A DNA stretch of 6,965 nucleotides from Flavobacteriales bacterium (GTDB lineage: Bacteria; Bacteroidota; Bacteroidia; Flavobacteriales_D; Sanyastnellaceae). The notes beneath the pieces are model-generated. The model was not told the DNA's origin. It made no database searches and worked only from the letters and a program-made list of their open reading frames with translations. Below are positions 6,532 to 6,965 of the stretch, in pieces. The DNA lies in the NCBI GenBank assembly GCA_947457285.1, contig CANGVZ010000112.1:1-6965 (forward strand), written 5' to 3'. A program made the position numbers and the translations under genes. Numbering within the stretch: position 1 is the first letter of the stretch; each line of letters opens with the position of its first letter.

Positions 6532-6965
6532 ATGAAGCTACTTTCTACATTATTGATGGTTATTGTTACGCTCACATTGGGAGCTCAAACATATTCGAAC
6601 CCCGCGCCCATCACTATCAATGATGCTGCTCCCGCAAACCCGTATCCATCGATTATCACCGTTACTGGAGCTACGACTTCTATTACAACTATGACCATCA
6701 ATATCAACGGTCTTTCACATACTTGGCCGGATGACGTGGATATGGTTGTGGTGAGCCCATCGGGAGTTGGCTTTGCTTTTTTGAGTGATATTGGTTCTGG
6801 TACTGACGTTAATAATGTTACTTACACCATAAGTGACGCCGCCGCTACTCCATTTACGAATACAGTAAATGCCAGCGGAACTTACAGACCAACTGACTTT
6901 TTTGTAGATACGTATCCTACGATTCCGTTCCCTGTACAAAACCCAGCCCCTGCTGGCGCAGCGAC
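6532..6965 (+). CDS. Secreted P-domain protein, paralogue, 3' end cut by window edge
   Basis: The ATG at 6532 opens a frame that stays open to the window end, covering 144 full codons. The first 19 residues (MKLLSTLLMVIVTLTLGAQ) are a signal peptide. The mature part begins QTYSNPAPITIND, identical over 13 residues to the protein encoded just upstream. Over the first 52 aligned positions 37 are identical by hand count, including PANP.PS, VTGAT, SITT and HTWP.DVD. Later SGTYRPTD and a TIP motif also match, so the visible part is the first two thirds or so of the same P-domain-like beta-sandwich. Whether cysteine repeats and a dockerin-like tail follow cannot be seen. It starts six bases after the previous stop, so cotranscription is likely. 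An AGGA lies only one base before the ATG, too close to be a normal ribosome binding site. Confidence 0.88.
   Translation, partial: MKLLSTLLMVIVTLTLGAQTYSNPAPITINDAAPANPYPSIITVTGATTSITTMTININGLSHTWPDDVDMVVVSPSGVGFAFLSDIGSGTDVNNVTYTISDAAATPFTNTVNASGTYRPTDFFVDTYPTIPFPVQNPAPAGAA

Noticed and set aside
6715..6939. Minus-strand 74-codon frame opposite the last gene
   Set aside because: The plus-strand frame here is clearly homologous to the upstream secreted protein, so the antisense frame is a shadow.

Overview
The window looks like chromosomal DNA from a member of the Bacteroidota, most likely the Flavobacteriales. The signs are OmpA-family proteins with a long N-terminal beta-sandwich of the 'NLVPNGSFE' type, an adk-obg pair whose Obg lacks a C-terminal OCT domain, a dihydrolipoyl dehydrogenase with the 'NWGCIPTK' active-site version, and secreted proteins with GC...DDGSC cysteine repeats. 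Genes also start without clear Shine-Dalgarno sequences and behind AT-rich leaders. I cannot name a genus from sequence alone.

Layout: (1) Positions 1-1046 hold the 3' part of an OmpA-family gene cut by the window edge, closed by a strong hairpin terminator. (2) Positions 1141-2271 hold a complete paralogue with a GTG start and a signal peptide. (3) Facing it on the minus strand is a two-gene unit, adk then obg (3856 down to 2276). Its 3' end lies 4 bp from the stop of the second OmpA gene. (4) A 95-bp divergent promoter region separates adk from lpd (3952-5340, plus strand), which ends in a strong terminator. (5) Positions 5476-6525 and 6532 to the window end hold a tandem pair of paralogous secreted proteins. 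The first has a signal peptide, a P-domain-like beta-sandwich, five 21-residue cysteine repeats and a short dockerin-like calcium-loop tail. The second is cut by the window end after about 145 residues and matches the first from the signal peptide through the P domain.

The centre is housekeeping: adenylate kinase for nucleotide balance, Obg for ribosome assembly and growth control, and Lpd as the E3 of 2-oxoacid dehydrogenase or glycine cleavage complexes. The flanks are cell-envelope and secreted functions that appear to have grown by gene duplication. I see no CRISPR array, insertion sequence, tRNA, rRNA, phage gene or defence system. No stretch longer than 140 bases lacks a gene.

The part most worth a second look is the tandem P-domain/cysteine-repeat pair, including a nested 47-residue duplication and a repeat copy with extra cysteines. 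Next is the loss of the peptidoglycan-binding aspartate in the first OmpA protein. Neither amounts to a demonstrated new system.
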